DNA from: Leguminivora glycinivorella
Lineage: Eukaryota; Arthropoda; Insecta; Lepidoptera; Tortricidae
Reading direction: 5' to 3'
Assembly (NCBI RefSeq): GCF_023078275.1
Contig: NC_062980.1
Location: 8,636,783 to 8,700,782 of the forward strand
DNA: 64,000 bases
Part shown: one piece after another, positions 12,301 to 23,200 of the stretch
Layout of the letters: every line of letters starts with the position of its first letter
Position numbering within the stretch: the stretch's first letter is position 1
The notes under the pieces: generated by a model
Databases searched by the model: none
Told to the model about the DNA's origin: nothing
Seen by the model: only the letters and a program-made list of their open reading frames with translations
Program-made: the position numbers and the translations under genes

Positions 12301-13090
12301 CTTCGAGTAGGACGCATCGGGATGAGAAAAATCTGCTCATATTCCTTTGGGTCCACAAATACGCTTCTAATAAAATAGCTTACACAGCGTGATACTTAGA
12401 AAAATATATAATGTACTTAATATCAGACCCGGGACCTGTTTAGAATTTTAATTAACGACCAACGTATCTACTCCATAACGTTTTACCTTTTAAGTAGGTA
12501 CCTAGTACAAATCAAATGTTTGAGATACTTGTTGATGCTTTTTGTTGATTTTAAAATGCATAGTTGTAAAGTAATATTAACGTCTTTCTCTACTTGTAAA
12601 TGTCCTTTTGAGGAGTTCAGGTGAGTGGGAGTATTAAGAAATAACGTTTGTTGCATGCATACACTCAGACCAGAATAATGAATTGCACAAATAACACAAA
12701 AAGGTGGAAGCAGATTGCATGACCCAAGATACGTACGTACCACCCATTAAGATATCACCTCCATTTATTTTTATGTTATTGGCCGGTACTATATAGGTTG
12801 CTATGGTTTCGCTTGCTTGAGATTACTCTTGTGACGCTGTATTTCCAAATTGAATTCCTAAGTGTGTACCAACGTAGTTGTTTTTCAGAGCTTCGCAGTC
12901 GTAGGATATTATGAATCCGTGTCTCTTGCGATCTTCGTCTAACATGTGTTTGTTTCCGCAGCGCATCGACGGCGGGCCGTACTACCGGCCGCTGGTGCCG
13001 ACGCGGCCGCACGCGCCGCCGCCGCCGCCCGGCATCTTCGCCTCGCTCTCTAACTCTTTCAACAGCTTCGTCTCTAACATCTTTGGCTAA
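3095..13090 (+). CDS. M14 metallocarboxypeptidase, carboxypeptidase M/D-like (10 exons)
   Basis: Coding exons are 3095-3173, 3637-3891, 5388-5521, 6188-6324, 6846-7033, 7636-7812, 8085-8203, 10626-10802, 11172-11264 and 12962-13090. All junctions are GT-AG and frame-consistent, giving 495 aa. A signal peptide (about 1-18) precedes an M14 catalytic domain of the regulatory (N/E) subfamily. The zinc ligands are His141 and Glu144 (HGNE) and His248 (LHGGA). DLNRNFPD supplies the substrate arginine, GGMQDYNY the tyrosine, and Glu342 in ITLEISC is catalytic, so the enzyme looks active. A transthyretin-like beta domain follows (exons 8-9). Known relatives remove C-terminal Lys/Arg from peptides outside the cell or in the secretory pathway. 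About 55 residues after the signal peptide are unlike human CPM. The default C-terminus (proline run, then NSFVSNIFG) is not clearly a GPI signal. It is a single-domain protein, so it resembles CPM more than multidomain CPD. Confidence 0.93.
3904..4425 (+). pseudogene. Four degenerate tandem copies of carboxypeptidase exon 2
   Basis: The last ~125 bp of exon 2 plus its donor site repeats head to tail. Copies begin with the gacggcgg motif at 3904, 4038, 4174 and 4305, the functional one being at 3768, so the period is about 131-136 bp. Copy 2 has a 2-bp deletion; copies 4 and 5 are progressively diverged. The donor context decays along the array from ggtgagtga through ggtgaggga and ggtaggtgg to a lost site. 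No copy has its own pyrimidine tract and acceptor, so none is a usable exon by itself, but the extra donors could compete for splicing. Confidence 0.88.
8435..9060 (-). repeat. Dispersed repeat, copy 1
   Basis: Located in carboxypeptidase intron 7. Its end sequences (8440-8600 and about 8940-9030) recur in inverted orientation at 62225-62440 and 61925-62010, whereas the middle parts do not obviously match. It looks like a non-autonomous element family; I cannot assign it to a superfamily. Confidence 0.5.
9305..9560 (-). repeat. Dispersed repeat with (GTCT)n microsatellite
   Basis: This block contains taacccccgacgcaaaaacg, a GTCT-rich microsatellite (9345-9410) and ttcatgaaaatcggtccac. The same family in the other orientation is split around the BEL element at 15473-15523 and 26732-26920. 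It lies in carboxypeptidase intron 7, upstream of the SOD stop codon. Confidence 0.6.
9734..10345 (-). CDS. Extracellular Cu/Zn superoxide dismutase, intronless
   Basis: This 203-aa protein converts superoxide to oxygen and hydrogen peroxide. A signal peptide (about 1-21) precedes a complete Cu/Zn SOD domain. Metal ligands are all present: His64 and His66 (GFHVHELGD), His80, His88, His97, Asp100 and His140. The structural disulphide pair is Cys74 and Cys166, and the active-site arginine is Arg163 in GNAGAR. Spacing between ligands matches the human enzyme almost exactly. After the domain, a short polar linker leads to a hydrophobic C-terminal run (about 186-201) ending in MKL, suggesting a GPI or membrane anchor. 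It lies antisense inside intron 7 of the carboxypeptidase and has no introns, which fits a retrogene or a compact nested gene. No poly(A) tract or target duplication was seen. Confidence 0.93.
   Translation of the reverse strand: MLFRSGLYVTLITCLATGVSCQRVAIAHLVANEISGSVTFTETDNGLRVTGSISGLPAGQYGFHVHELGDVTTCLTTGGHFNPDEVNHGGRDHEVRHVGDFGNVQFVEANRNGVATVEFTDHMATLRGRNNILGRALVLHAGTDDLGLGGHEDSLTTGNAGARVACGVIGIVSPSEPWDNSAVTTAPSLLLMVVAFVYFFMKL
10975..11155 (+). repeat. Repeat tail, probably LINE/SINE 3' end
   Basis: Carboxypeptidase intron 8 holds a tail ending in a tandem attgt run (about 11020-11042). It is followed by ggaagaaatccc...acaataaagagtttatac and a (catacata)n run, typical of lepidopteran RTE-type 3' ends. 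No coding sequence remains. Confidence 0.45.
11857..11994 (+). CDS. Candidate alternative last exon of the carboxypeptidase (Thr-rich tail)
   Basis: This lies between exon 9 and exon 10. After an in-frame ttgtatag acceptor, a GC-rich stretch stays open for 45 codons in the phase required after exon 9 and then stops at TAG (11992-11994). It would encode an Arg/Ser/Pro segment, a run of about ten threonines, an Ala-Pro segment and the end WKFPED. Use of this exon would replace the exon-10 tail with a mucin-like, probably O-glycosylated one (498 aa in total). The island stands out from its AT-rich intron as the real exons do. Against it: the pyrimidine tract is poor, and trinucleotide repeats can stay open by chance. 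Confidence 0.4.
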   Translation, partial: GYVPSLPARKPSRGSSRRVTTSTTTTTTTTPAPAAADGAWKFPED

Positions 13091-13399
13091 ACAAAAACAA
13101 AAGAACACGCAGAATGCGGTGCTATGTGTGCCCACCTAATGGGTTTACAGGCTTGGAAAGCCTGTAGTTTGCCAGTATTTTCAAATGAGATGTAGCGTTC
13201 AAAAATATCATGCACACCGTCGGCCAACTAATCTCGGTGAATTAATCTTTTTGTATTTAGTTCGATCAATTTTGTTCTACTTCCTATGTTATTTAGTTTG
13301 TTACATATTACTATTAGCAAACGTTGTCTTTTATAAGAACTATTAAGTAGCCTACCGACTAGTTTGTAGACTGATTTGGCAATACATAATTAAAATCTG

Positions 13400-13405
13400 A
13401 ATAAA
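13400..13405 (+). terminator. Polyadenylation signal of the carboxypeptidase
   Basis: An AATAAA lies 310 bp after the stop codon. Further AATAAA motifs at about 13574-13579 and 13591-13596 could serve longer 3' ends. The 13091-13990 stretch holds nothing else recognisable. Confidence 0.45.
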
Positions 13406-14029
13406 TGGTCTCATAATACTAAATGCTTCATTATCAGGATTTCAGATTTCAAAGAGATTATTCGAGTTTGAAACACCGTAGCATTAGGTATATTTTATTG
13501 TAAATATAGGTTAATTTATTATAGATATTTAATTAAAGTGTTAAGTTTAATTTATTTTATTAATTACATTACAAAATAAAATGATAAAGTTAATAAAGTT
13601 TTTCTTTTGGGAATAATAATAGGAAGTTAACGAGTTCCTAAGTACCTACTCATACATATACATAGGTAGATACGAGTTTAGTTTGACACGAAAATCCACT
13701 TTCATGACTTTCACTATCTCCCGCTGGGCTACCGGAAAAATATGTCTACTACGTTTAAATTCCACTCGCCTAATATGTAGTGCTTTATGTCACCATTAAC
13801 CTCAAGGACATCAACTCGCTTCGCCCCAATCGCCACTGACTTGGCTGATTGATGTTAGTACTAGATACTTTTGTCACATTACCTGATGTTACGACAGCAC
13901 TTCATCTAACACCGCTAGTAACAACATTCTACGTTTGTTTTTGTTGAATAAACATACAATATTTTCAAAATTCAAGATTCTTGAATCTTGAATCTCAATA
14001 TTTTCAATACCTATTGTTCAGCAGACCTT

Positions 14030-14290
14030 CGCGCCACGAACATCTCAGCTCAACAGCCAGGGTTTTTGGCAATAATGTCCTACAATATGTCCTCTTTTAT
14101 ACTATTTATTAAAAACTCAAGACTCACGGTGACTATGTATACCTACTCCAGCCTCGATGCGCTCGCAGCCGCCTCGCACGTCATACATCTTGATTACAAG
14201 GGATACGAACATCTCTGTTCAAACGCCAGGGGGTGCCACAGTAAAATCCTATCATCTTTTATAAAATTTATTAAAAACACAAGACTTACA
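14030..14290 (-). pseudogene. Degenerate tandem copies of the RFC5 terminal exon and 3' UTR
   Basis: On the - strand just past the RFC5 stop, the sequence resembles exon 8 and its flanks. The block tcgatgcgctcgcagccgcc ... catcttgatta (14155-14200) mirrors real exon 8 (14370-14430). The block cgaacatctc..cgccaggg ... tttattaaaaac.caagac.. occurs twice, at about 14038-14130 and 14207-14285. This fits one partial and one fuller duplicate, both diverged and with broken frames. The second copy supplies the AATAAA (fwd 14267-14272) apparently used by RFC5. Confidence 0.65.
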
Positions 14291-14294
14291 GTAT

Positions 14295-17200
14295 CTATGG
14301 CTCAGCCTGCACGTCCAGTTTGACTTGGTCGCGAGCCACTTGGAAGGCGGCGATGAGCGCGGCCAGCTCGATGCGCTCGCTGCAGCCGCTGGCGAGGCGC
14401 GCCTCCGCGTCGGACATCTTGATTAGCAGGGAGACGAGCACCTCCGGTGGTAATTTCACTAAAGAACAAAAACACATTTGAAACTACTAGTCTTAGTGCT
14501 CTTAGCCTTAGCTTCGGTCCGATTTGGGACACATAATCATGTGATTTGATACAACAAAAAACAGATTAAGTAGTAGAAACGCGAATTCATCCGTAAGAAT
14601 GATCTCTTTCATCATTAGTTATATATCTTTTTGGGGTTTTCTTCATCAAGGAGTATTAATATTGAAGTATTGTATTATACAGTGGCGTACCAATAAACGG
14701 ATTAAATAGGTACATTTTACTTACTTCTTTGTATAACCGTGTGAACTTCTGTCAATATGTCACTGAGAGCCAAGCCTTTCGCTATTTTGAGATCCTGTAT
14801 ATCTGTATAAAAAGTTCAGAAAATATTGTCACAAGATTACAAAGTTGGATATCGACTGTTTAGTTCGAAGGACCATATAGAATTATGGTCTTTTCTTAAT
14901 TTCTTTAAAAGCTACTTATCAGACATACTCGCCGGCCACGTTCGGTCTGGTGTAGTCGGTAGTGACTCTGGTGACCCCCTGCCTGTTAAGCCGACGGTCC
15001 TGGGTTCGAATCCAGGTAAGGGCATGTATTTGTGATGAACACAGCTGTTTGTTAATGAGTCTTGGATGTTTTCTATCTACATAAGTATGTATATCGTCAC
15101 TTAGCACCAACAGTACCAGCTTTGCTTAGTATGGGGCTAAGTTGATCTGTGTAAGGTGTCCCCCAATATTTATTATCATTTTAAAGTGCCAGTTTTAAAT
15201 TTAATAAAAAAGGATACTCTTAAAGCACGCAGCGAAGTCATTCTCATTGAGCAGCCAGTTTAGAATGGCGTTGATGTCAGCCCGCAGTGGGTGTCCCACA
15301 CAGGTGTACACCGTGTCTTCCGTGACGCGGCGGTACGCGAGCCACGTGCTCTGTAGTGTGTTGAGGACTTTACGCATGTCGCCACCCGACAGTGTGAGCA
15401 GCGCTTTTAGGCCATCTTCGGATATGTCCACACTGAAGAATGAATACCACATTAAAGATAATATATAAAAAATTTGAAAAAACCCCGACTGCTACATAGT
15501 AGACCGATTTTCATGAAACATGGTATGTTTTTGAATAATTTAGCTTCGAAATAAATGGACTGTATAAATTTGAATATTAAGTAAATTACGACACAAAATA
15601 CTTGCGTGCACCTTGTTTAAAAGGAAAGAGGAAAATGCCAACGCCTACCTTTATAGCTTTTCTTCTAGGTCTTCTCAGCTGATCAGCTTTTCCAAAACTC
15701 CTTCAGCAATCGGCACAATAGACGATACACTTGTCCACAACAGTTTTTAGGGGCGCGTTAATATTTATCACATTTTTGATATTTAGCCATGCGCAGGCTG
15801 TTAGCCAAACGGAGCTTAGACGGGGACTGATCGAGGCGAAAATTGCTTCTCGAATCGCGGCGAGTGAGACAGATATACTCATCTCACGTGCGTTGGCAAA
15901 GGATAGGTGACTTGGAAGGGTGAGGTGATTCGCAAGTACCTACATTTGAAAATATTAATATAAAACTAGCTTAAAAGCGTCTATAAAACAAGCAGCAGTC
16001 AAATTTGAAGCTAATTCTATATGAACTGCTTTTGTCACAAGACAAATAAAAAGGCAAATGTAAACCTTGACAAACCTTTAGGTAAGCTAGACATTAGCGG
16101 AAAAGTAGGTCTGGGGTTTAAACTGAAACAACGGTTACATTTTTGAGTGATATGCCTAACAATACGACGACAGGAAATTATCCAAAATTTAGTTTTTAAT
16201 ATACCAACTAAATGTTGCGGTCCTGCATGAAGGTTGTTGCGGTGGTAATGATCAATTATCAATTCTACAACGTGACCCTTTTTGGGTAAAATTATAGGAT
16301 GTTTTGATTCGTAATCGAGCGAAGAGTTCGATAAGCGACCTCCTACGCGTAAAATTCCATCTGAAAGGAAAGGAAATAGTTTTTGTAACTTTAAAGAACA
16401 TTTATGTCCATTTGAAATAGCCTTGATGTCGGCTGAGAAATTAGCATTTTGTATCGCTTTTATAATTTCAAGCTCAGCAGTATTTAAATCATTAGCGGTA
16501 ATTACCTCTAGTGTTGAGTTCCTCACTCATGAGGCACCTCATTTGTACCACTCATATTGGTGATTTGTCGCAGCACTTCACACGGAAAAAATGTATTACA
16601 TCACACCTCAACTCACCTCACCTCATTTTACTCATAACCTCGCGCGCAAGTCTCGCAACACAAACACCTCATGCCACACAAATCATTCACAAACTTCAAA
16701 TCATTCAAAAACTCATCTGTCACACGAGCGCCTCGCGGTCCTCAAACTCCCTCGTGAGAGTCGACACTTCAAAATGAAGCGGCTCATCGTCTATGTCACC
16801 GAACTACAAACTTTATTGCCGAGACAAAAGGTCCACCAATACATTTGTACCGGAAATCGCTTTGTACCGGAAGACCTCACCGCGACAATGTCACATTACC
16901 AACATTAATTCAAAAATCCTTTCAAAGTGAAACAGTTAGTTAGGTTTACCGTAAGAGTGAATGAGACAGACACGAGCTATGCTTCAAATTTGCCTCGACA
17001 AAATACGTTACACGTGACTCGAAATAAAACAGTCTTAAGCGCCGCAAGCTTTCATACATATTACGTCGTTGTGATCCAAGCATCTCTTCAAATTGGCGCG
17101 CAAATTCAGCAACGCTCTCATTCGATAGTTTCGATGCTATTACTTGAGCTACCGATTTGACCAGTTTAACGTGACCTATCGGACCAACAGATTTGTATGA

Positions 17201-20200
17201 CTGTTGTCATTTGTAATAAGGGAGCTGTCTTATACTGGTAGTGACATATTTATTTTCGAAGCGTTTTGAATACCAAGGACGAGTAACTCAAAATGTGCAT
17301 TTATGAAGTTCGCTTGACAACAGTACGGGATTAATGACCGAAATATTATTTAAAATTATTTATTTTTATTTAGATTCGCATGTAGGTATTGTAGGTGTAG
17401 TTGTTATATATTTAAATGCCACAGATATGAACTTTGTACAAACGAAGAGTTAGCGTCTCACAGAATTTGAATTTCGCACCTTTTTATTAGTGACAAATAT
17501 TTATTTTATTTTTGCAGTTTTTACTTATTTCTATATATCAGTTAAATTTTCGTTGGTTGTTTCGTCTAAGTTAAAAGTTTGAAAATATTTTTAGGTGGAT
17601 AATATTTAACATCATATCGCATTGCAGCATGTTCAACGGATAAAGAAGAGACATTTCTATTTTGTTTTTACGTTATAGTTATAGCCTTCCTTAAGACAAC
17701 AATATGGGCTAATATTATCCATAAAAAAATGTATATCCATTTATTACACGGAGTATATATGCAGTTAATAACATGTTTATTAATATGTACACATTTTGAC
17801 AACATTATCAAATAATAAACGTGAGTCGTGAAACGAAACGCATTTCATAGACAGTTGAAGTTGTCAGTTGTGTTACTTGTGTTGTGACAGTTGTTTGTTG
17901 TTTCCAAAGTTCAATGGCTATGTCTAATTTATTTGTGTCATACAGTGATATTACTAATAAATACACCAAAATATAATAATGGTGACATTTTATACATGAT
18001 TTAATATGCTTGTGGCTCTGCCTTAGTGTCTTTTACGTGCAAAAATATAGTCAAAAGTATGAACGGCGTCGAGAATGTTGGTGTTCATTTAATTTACTAT
18101 ATATTGCTGTTAGAATATCCACAGCGGTAAGTTGGTTATTTTTACGTAAAAGTGGTATGTAATTAGAAAACAATATGAACTCACGTTTGTTAAAAACATG
18201 CAGTTTTTAAGGTTACAGTTCCAATTGAAATATATTATTATTAAACTGTAAATTATAAATGAAACCATTATAAAATGATATCAAGAATATTAACATACGA
18301 TAAATAACAATAATCAACAGCTAAAATAGAACAAAAGTTTCATAGAACCATCAAATCAATTTGCTTTTTATGTAGTTTCATATTACAGCAATTGGAATTC
18401 TTAAATAATATTTCAGTCTTCTGTTGTTCAAGTTCTCTTCTTAACATTTAGTTGCAAATAAAATTTAATAGGTATAAAGGATGTTATTACATAGTAAACA
18501 TACTAGAATTTGTTGCCCGATTGAGTCTATCAAATCGCCGATAGCAAAATTTTATATACCAGTACCTCACCTCATTTGAAGTAAGACATTGTAACACCTC
18601 ATTTTTGAAAATGAGGTACTCATACAAACTCATTTTAATTTGATGTCCTACCCATCACTAATTACCTCATTTGGAGATAACTTTTTTATAAAACGTAAAA
18701 CATAAACTGTGACTCGAAGCAGCTTGTTCCAGGAGGAACAGCGTGTCGCGAGAGATAGAAACGGATGTTCAGGCTTATTAGCCTCTGTGGTCACGTGGGA
18801 CAAAGTTTTTTCTTCGGGTAAAGGTGCCCGCTTTGGAACGAAACTTTGTATAGGCCAACGCTCTGTAGTCTGTGATAACCAAACTGGCCCTTTAAACCAG
18901 AGCTCATGTTGAACCAACAGAGAAGGGGTGAGACCACGTGACACGCAGTCAGCGGGGTTTTGTGCACCTGCAACGTGGTATAAATTGCCAGGCGAAATGT
19001 TACTTTGAATTTGTGATATGCGGTTAGCGACGTAGGTGTCGAACCTATGCGGAGAGGTATAGGTAATATACCGTGAGAAACGACTTGAAACCGAAAGGCA
19101 TCCAGTACATTTGGGTACAAAATGGTAGCATTTTAGTTAAAAAAAGCAGCGAAGAAAAAAAAATCTACAATATAAGAACGGAAGCAGATTTAAGGAAGTT
19201 CGAGGATTGTACATAAACAGCGCATTTAGCGCGGCAAGTAGACACACATTAGGTGATTTTTGTCAATAATAATGTTTAATTTTGAAGAGTTACCGACTGA
19301 GTTTATTTACAAAAGATATGAGGATATGACAACACTAAGTAAGGAATTAAACCATCATAAACAGCGTGTTCACATTTTTCATCTTAATATCAGATCGCTT
19401 CGGAAGCATTTCAACGAACTGTTAGTAATACTGCAAGAAAATGAATATAAAATAGATATAGTAATTTTGAGCGAAATAAATATCAAGTCAGAAGAGATAC
19501 AATTTTATCAGTTACCAGGATATAGTGCATATATACGAACAAGAAAATCAGAAAGAGGAGGGGGTATAGTAATATACGCTAAGCAAGACCTTAACTTTAA
19601 TGCATTAAAAGTGAATTCTCAAGCAATGGAAACCCTTCACGGCGAAATAAAAATAGAAACTCATAATAGCAAGTACACACTGCACATACTCGCTATATAC
19701 AGACCACCTAACAAAAACAAACTACAGTTTATGCAAGAGTTGGAGGCGTTAATAAAGCCCATCCAGGCATCAGATTCTATTATTTTAATTGGGGACACTA
19801 ATATAGATATTTTAAACAACTTATGTAATTCAACAATCACGAAATATAAAAACACCTTGTGTGGATGCGGATTGCAGTGCGTAATTCCTAATACAGAGAT
19901 AACACGGGAGGCGATAGTCGACGGGAGGTGCGATGCGTCATGCCTGGATCATGTGTGGGTGCGAGCGGGACGGACTGTCGGCGGCTTATCATCCTACGTG
20001 CTAGAGGCGCACGTATCAGATCATCACGCTGTCGGCATAGCATTGGACCTAGGTGGGAGCGAGAGCGCACAACTGCAAACCAGTCGTGGTGATAACTGTC
20101 GCGAGGTACTTAGCGATCAGCTGGTGAAACAAAAGCTAGAGGCATTCGACTGGGCGCAATTACTTTTAATACCATGTCCGCTCGAGTTATTTCGCACGTT

Positions 20201-23200
20201 ATTCTTAAGTTTTGATCGTATTTATAAGGACAGTACAATAATAGTTAAGGTTAATGCATCTGGTAAAAGGAAATTACAACCGTGGATAGATAAATACTTG
20301 TATAAACAATTAAAGCGCAGGGATCATTTATTTAGAATGTGGAAGTCACAACCAAACAATATGAATAAAAGGCTTGAGTACACGAAATTTAGAAATAAAG
20401 TCAACAAATTAGTGAACGAAGCTAAAAACAAGTATAGACAGTCAGAAATTTTTAAATGTAAAGGGGATTTGAGAAAAATTTGGGCTAATATTAACTCATG
20501 GTTAGGCAAAGGTAAAAACAACTTAGATGATGTCATACTAAAATATTTAGGTAAGAAAGAAAGTTTAACCAAGATTTGTACAAATTTTTCTGAAACATTT
20601 ACCCAAGAGATAATACAGTTAAAACATAAATGCGACTTAAAATTCCTAGATAGAAAACTGTATGTAAATCCGTGTCAAGTGAGTTTTAGGTATAATAAAG
20701 TCACGTCAGCGGAAGTGGAGAAGATTATAAATACTCTTTCATGTGAAAAGGCTCCGGGGTTGGATGGTATACGAGTAAAGGATATACAATATATGCGAAG
20801 CCAGTTGAGTCCTATAATAGCTTATTTTATAAATTCTTGTGTCACTAGTGGTGTATATCCGGATCAGCTGAAGAAGGCGATTATTCGACCTATTTACAAA
20901 TCTGGCAGCCACGTAGATTATATAAACTATAGACCTATAGCTATCTTATCTGTAGTTGACAAAATCACTGAAAAAGTAATTGTTGGACAAGTAAGTAGGT
21001 TCCTGGAGGCCAATAATGTATTGTCACCGGCTCGGTGTTCGGTCCCGTGGGATACGCCATGCACGTTAATAGCGTTTCAAACGTTGTCCGGGGGTGTCGA
21101 GTGTATATGTATGCAGATGATATGTGTTTAGTGTATGCCTCCAAAATTGCTTAGAACAGCAGTGTATCAAGAGGACTTCGATGTAACTAAATGGGCTCAC
21201 GATAATGGGACATTCTTAATTGCTCCAAAACAAGATACATACACTCGCCATACAACCGGTCAGCTAAAAATGTTAATGATCAAGAATTAAGAATAATAGG
21301 GCACACATATGAGTGTTTACATGTAAATAAAAGGAATTGTATTTGTGATAAGTTACAATATGTAAAAACATTTAAATATCTTGGTCTAACAATCGACACT
21401 AATTTTAATTGGAAACCGCATGTGAACGATATTTGTAATAGGTTGAGGGCGGTATTAGGGAAGTTCTACCAACTAAACGGAGCATTAAATAAGAAAACCT
21501 TACATGTTGTATATTACGCTCTTGCTGACTCCTTGATTAGTTACGGATTAATAGTATATGGTCGAACGTTTAAAACTTATATTAACGACATCAGAAATCT
21601 ACAGATGAGACTGCTCAAGTTCCTAGTTAGCAAAAAAGATAAGGATAGTTGTAATAAAAACTATGATCTATTATTTTCTTTATGTAAAATATTACCGGTT
21701 GATAAGAAAGTGACATATTTAGTAGGATTAGAATATTACTTTCAAGATTGCTATAAACTAACGGTAACAAATAAGTATAATACAAAAAGTGTCAGAGAAA
21801 AACGATTAATACAGCCGAAGGTAAATAATTATTATGGAGAGAGAATGTCCCAATACGTAGTACCTAACACTTTTAATAAAATTAGCATATTGAGACAAAC
21901 GCCTAAATTGTCTAAAACAATGCTTAAGTCGAAACTGAGGTCTTCTCTCCTCGATAACAAGCCAAGGTCAACAGGTGCAAGCTATTAGTAACGTAAACAT
22001 AACAGCCGACGAGAACGCCGCACGCATGTTATCGAGGAGTGAGTACCTACCTTATCATTATTTAATTGATTTAGCCTACGCGTAAGTTCCTATAGTATGT
22101 ATGTAATTATGTAAATAGGTTAAGATATACAATTTAAGATTGTTTAAAAAATGAGCGCATCTTGCCATTAAACGTAACAGTTTGGCAAGTTAATTCATGT
22201 ACAAAATTAGTTTAAGTTGTTTTTTTTCAAAATAAAGTTCTAGACGAAAAAAAAACCCTAGACTCTTCATCCCAATCGATGGAAAGAAGCCAAAGTTGCT
22301 TAATAATCAACTTAGCATATAAAATTACAGGCCCGACGAGTCCTAAAGACATCGTACAGACGCGCGGTGGCCGAAAGAATGGCGCGTTTAGTGCAAACGG
22401 ACGGCGGGTTAGAGATATCGAAAACAAAGCAGTCTCGCGTAGGTAGCCATTTCAAACCTAGGATCTTAAACGTATCTCCGTCATCGAAGGAGATAGATTT
22501 AGATTGTCGGTGAGACTCAGGTATGTGCTCAAGCAGCTCCCGCGAATTCGAAGACCACTTGAGCAAATCGAATCCGCCTGCTTTGAAGAGGGCGATCAGC
22601 TCATCCGCTATCTTAACTGCTTCCTCGGTTGAAAAAGTAGAAGTAGCCAGATCGTCCATATAGACATCTCTTTCGAGCACAGAGGCTGCCTTTGGCCATC
22701 TGTGCCGCTCGTCTGCAGCTAACTGACGTAAAGTCCGAATAGCCAGAAAAGCTGACGGTCGAAGTCCAAATGTTACTCGAGTAAAGGTTAACACTTCGAG
22801 CGGGTCGGTATCAGAAAACCGATATAAAATACGTTGGTATTTCCGGTGTGAAGAATTCACATAAATGCATAAATACATCTGTTTTACGTCAGCGAAAAAT
22901 GCGATCTTATAAATGCGTACATTTAACAAAATGTGAAATATATTAGCCTGTAAGTTACGTCCGGAATGCAAAATATCATTTAAAGAAAGACCCGTATCTG
23001 TCTTCGCACTTCCGTCCAGAACCGGTCTTACTTTTGTGCTAATTTTATCATTACGTAACACAGGGCGGTGCGGTAGATAAAATCCATCAGTAGATTCGTC
23101 ATCAGCTGACGCGCGGGTGAGAATACCTTTATCAAGATAATCGCGAATAACTTCGTCGTATCCAGACTTAAGCTCAGGATTTTTTGAAAATTTCTTTTCT

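Noticed and set aside
14940..15020. tRNA gene
   Set aside because: A and B boxes are present but no cloverleaf, and the element continues as a SINE body.
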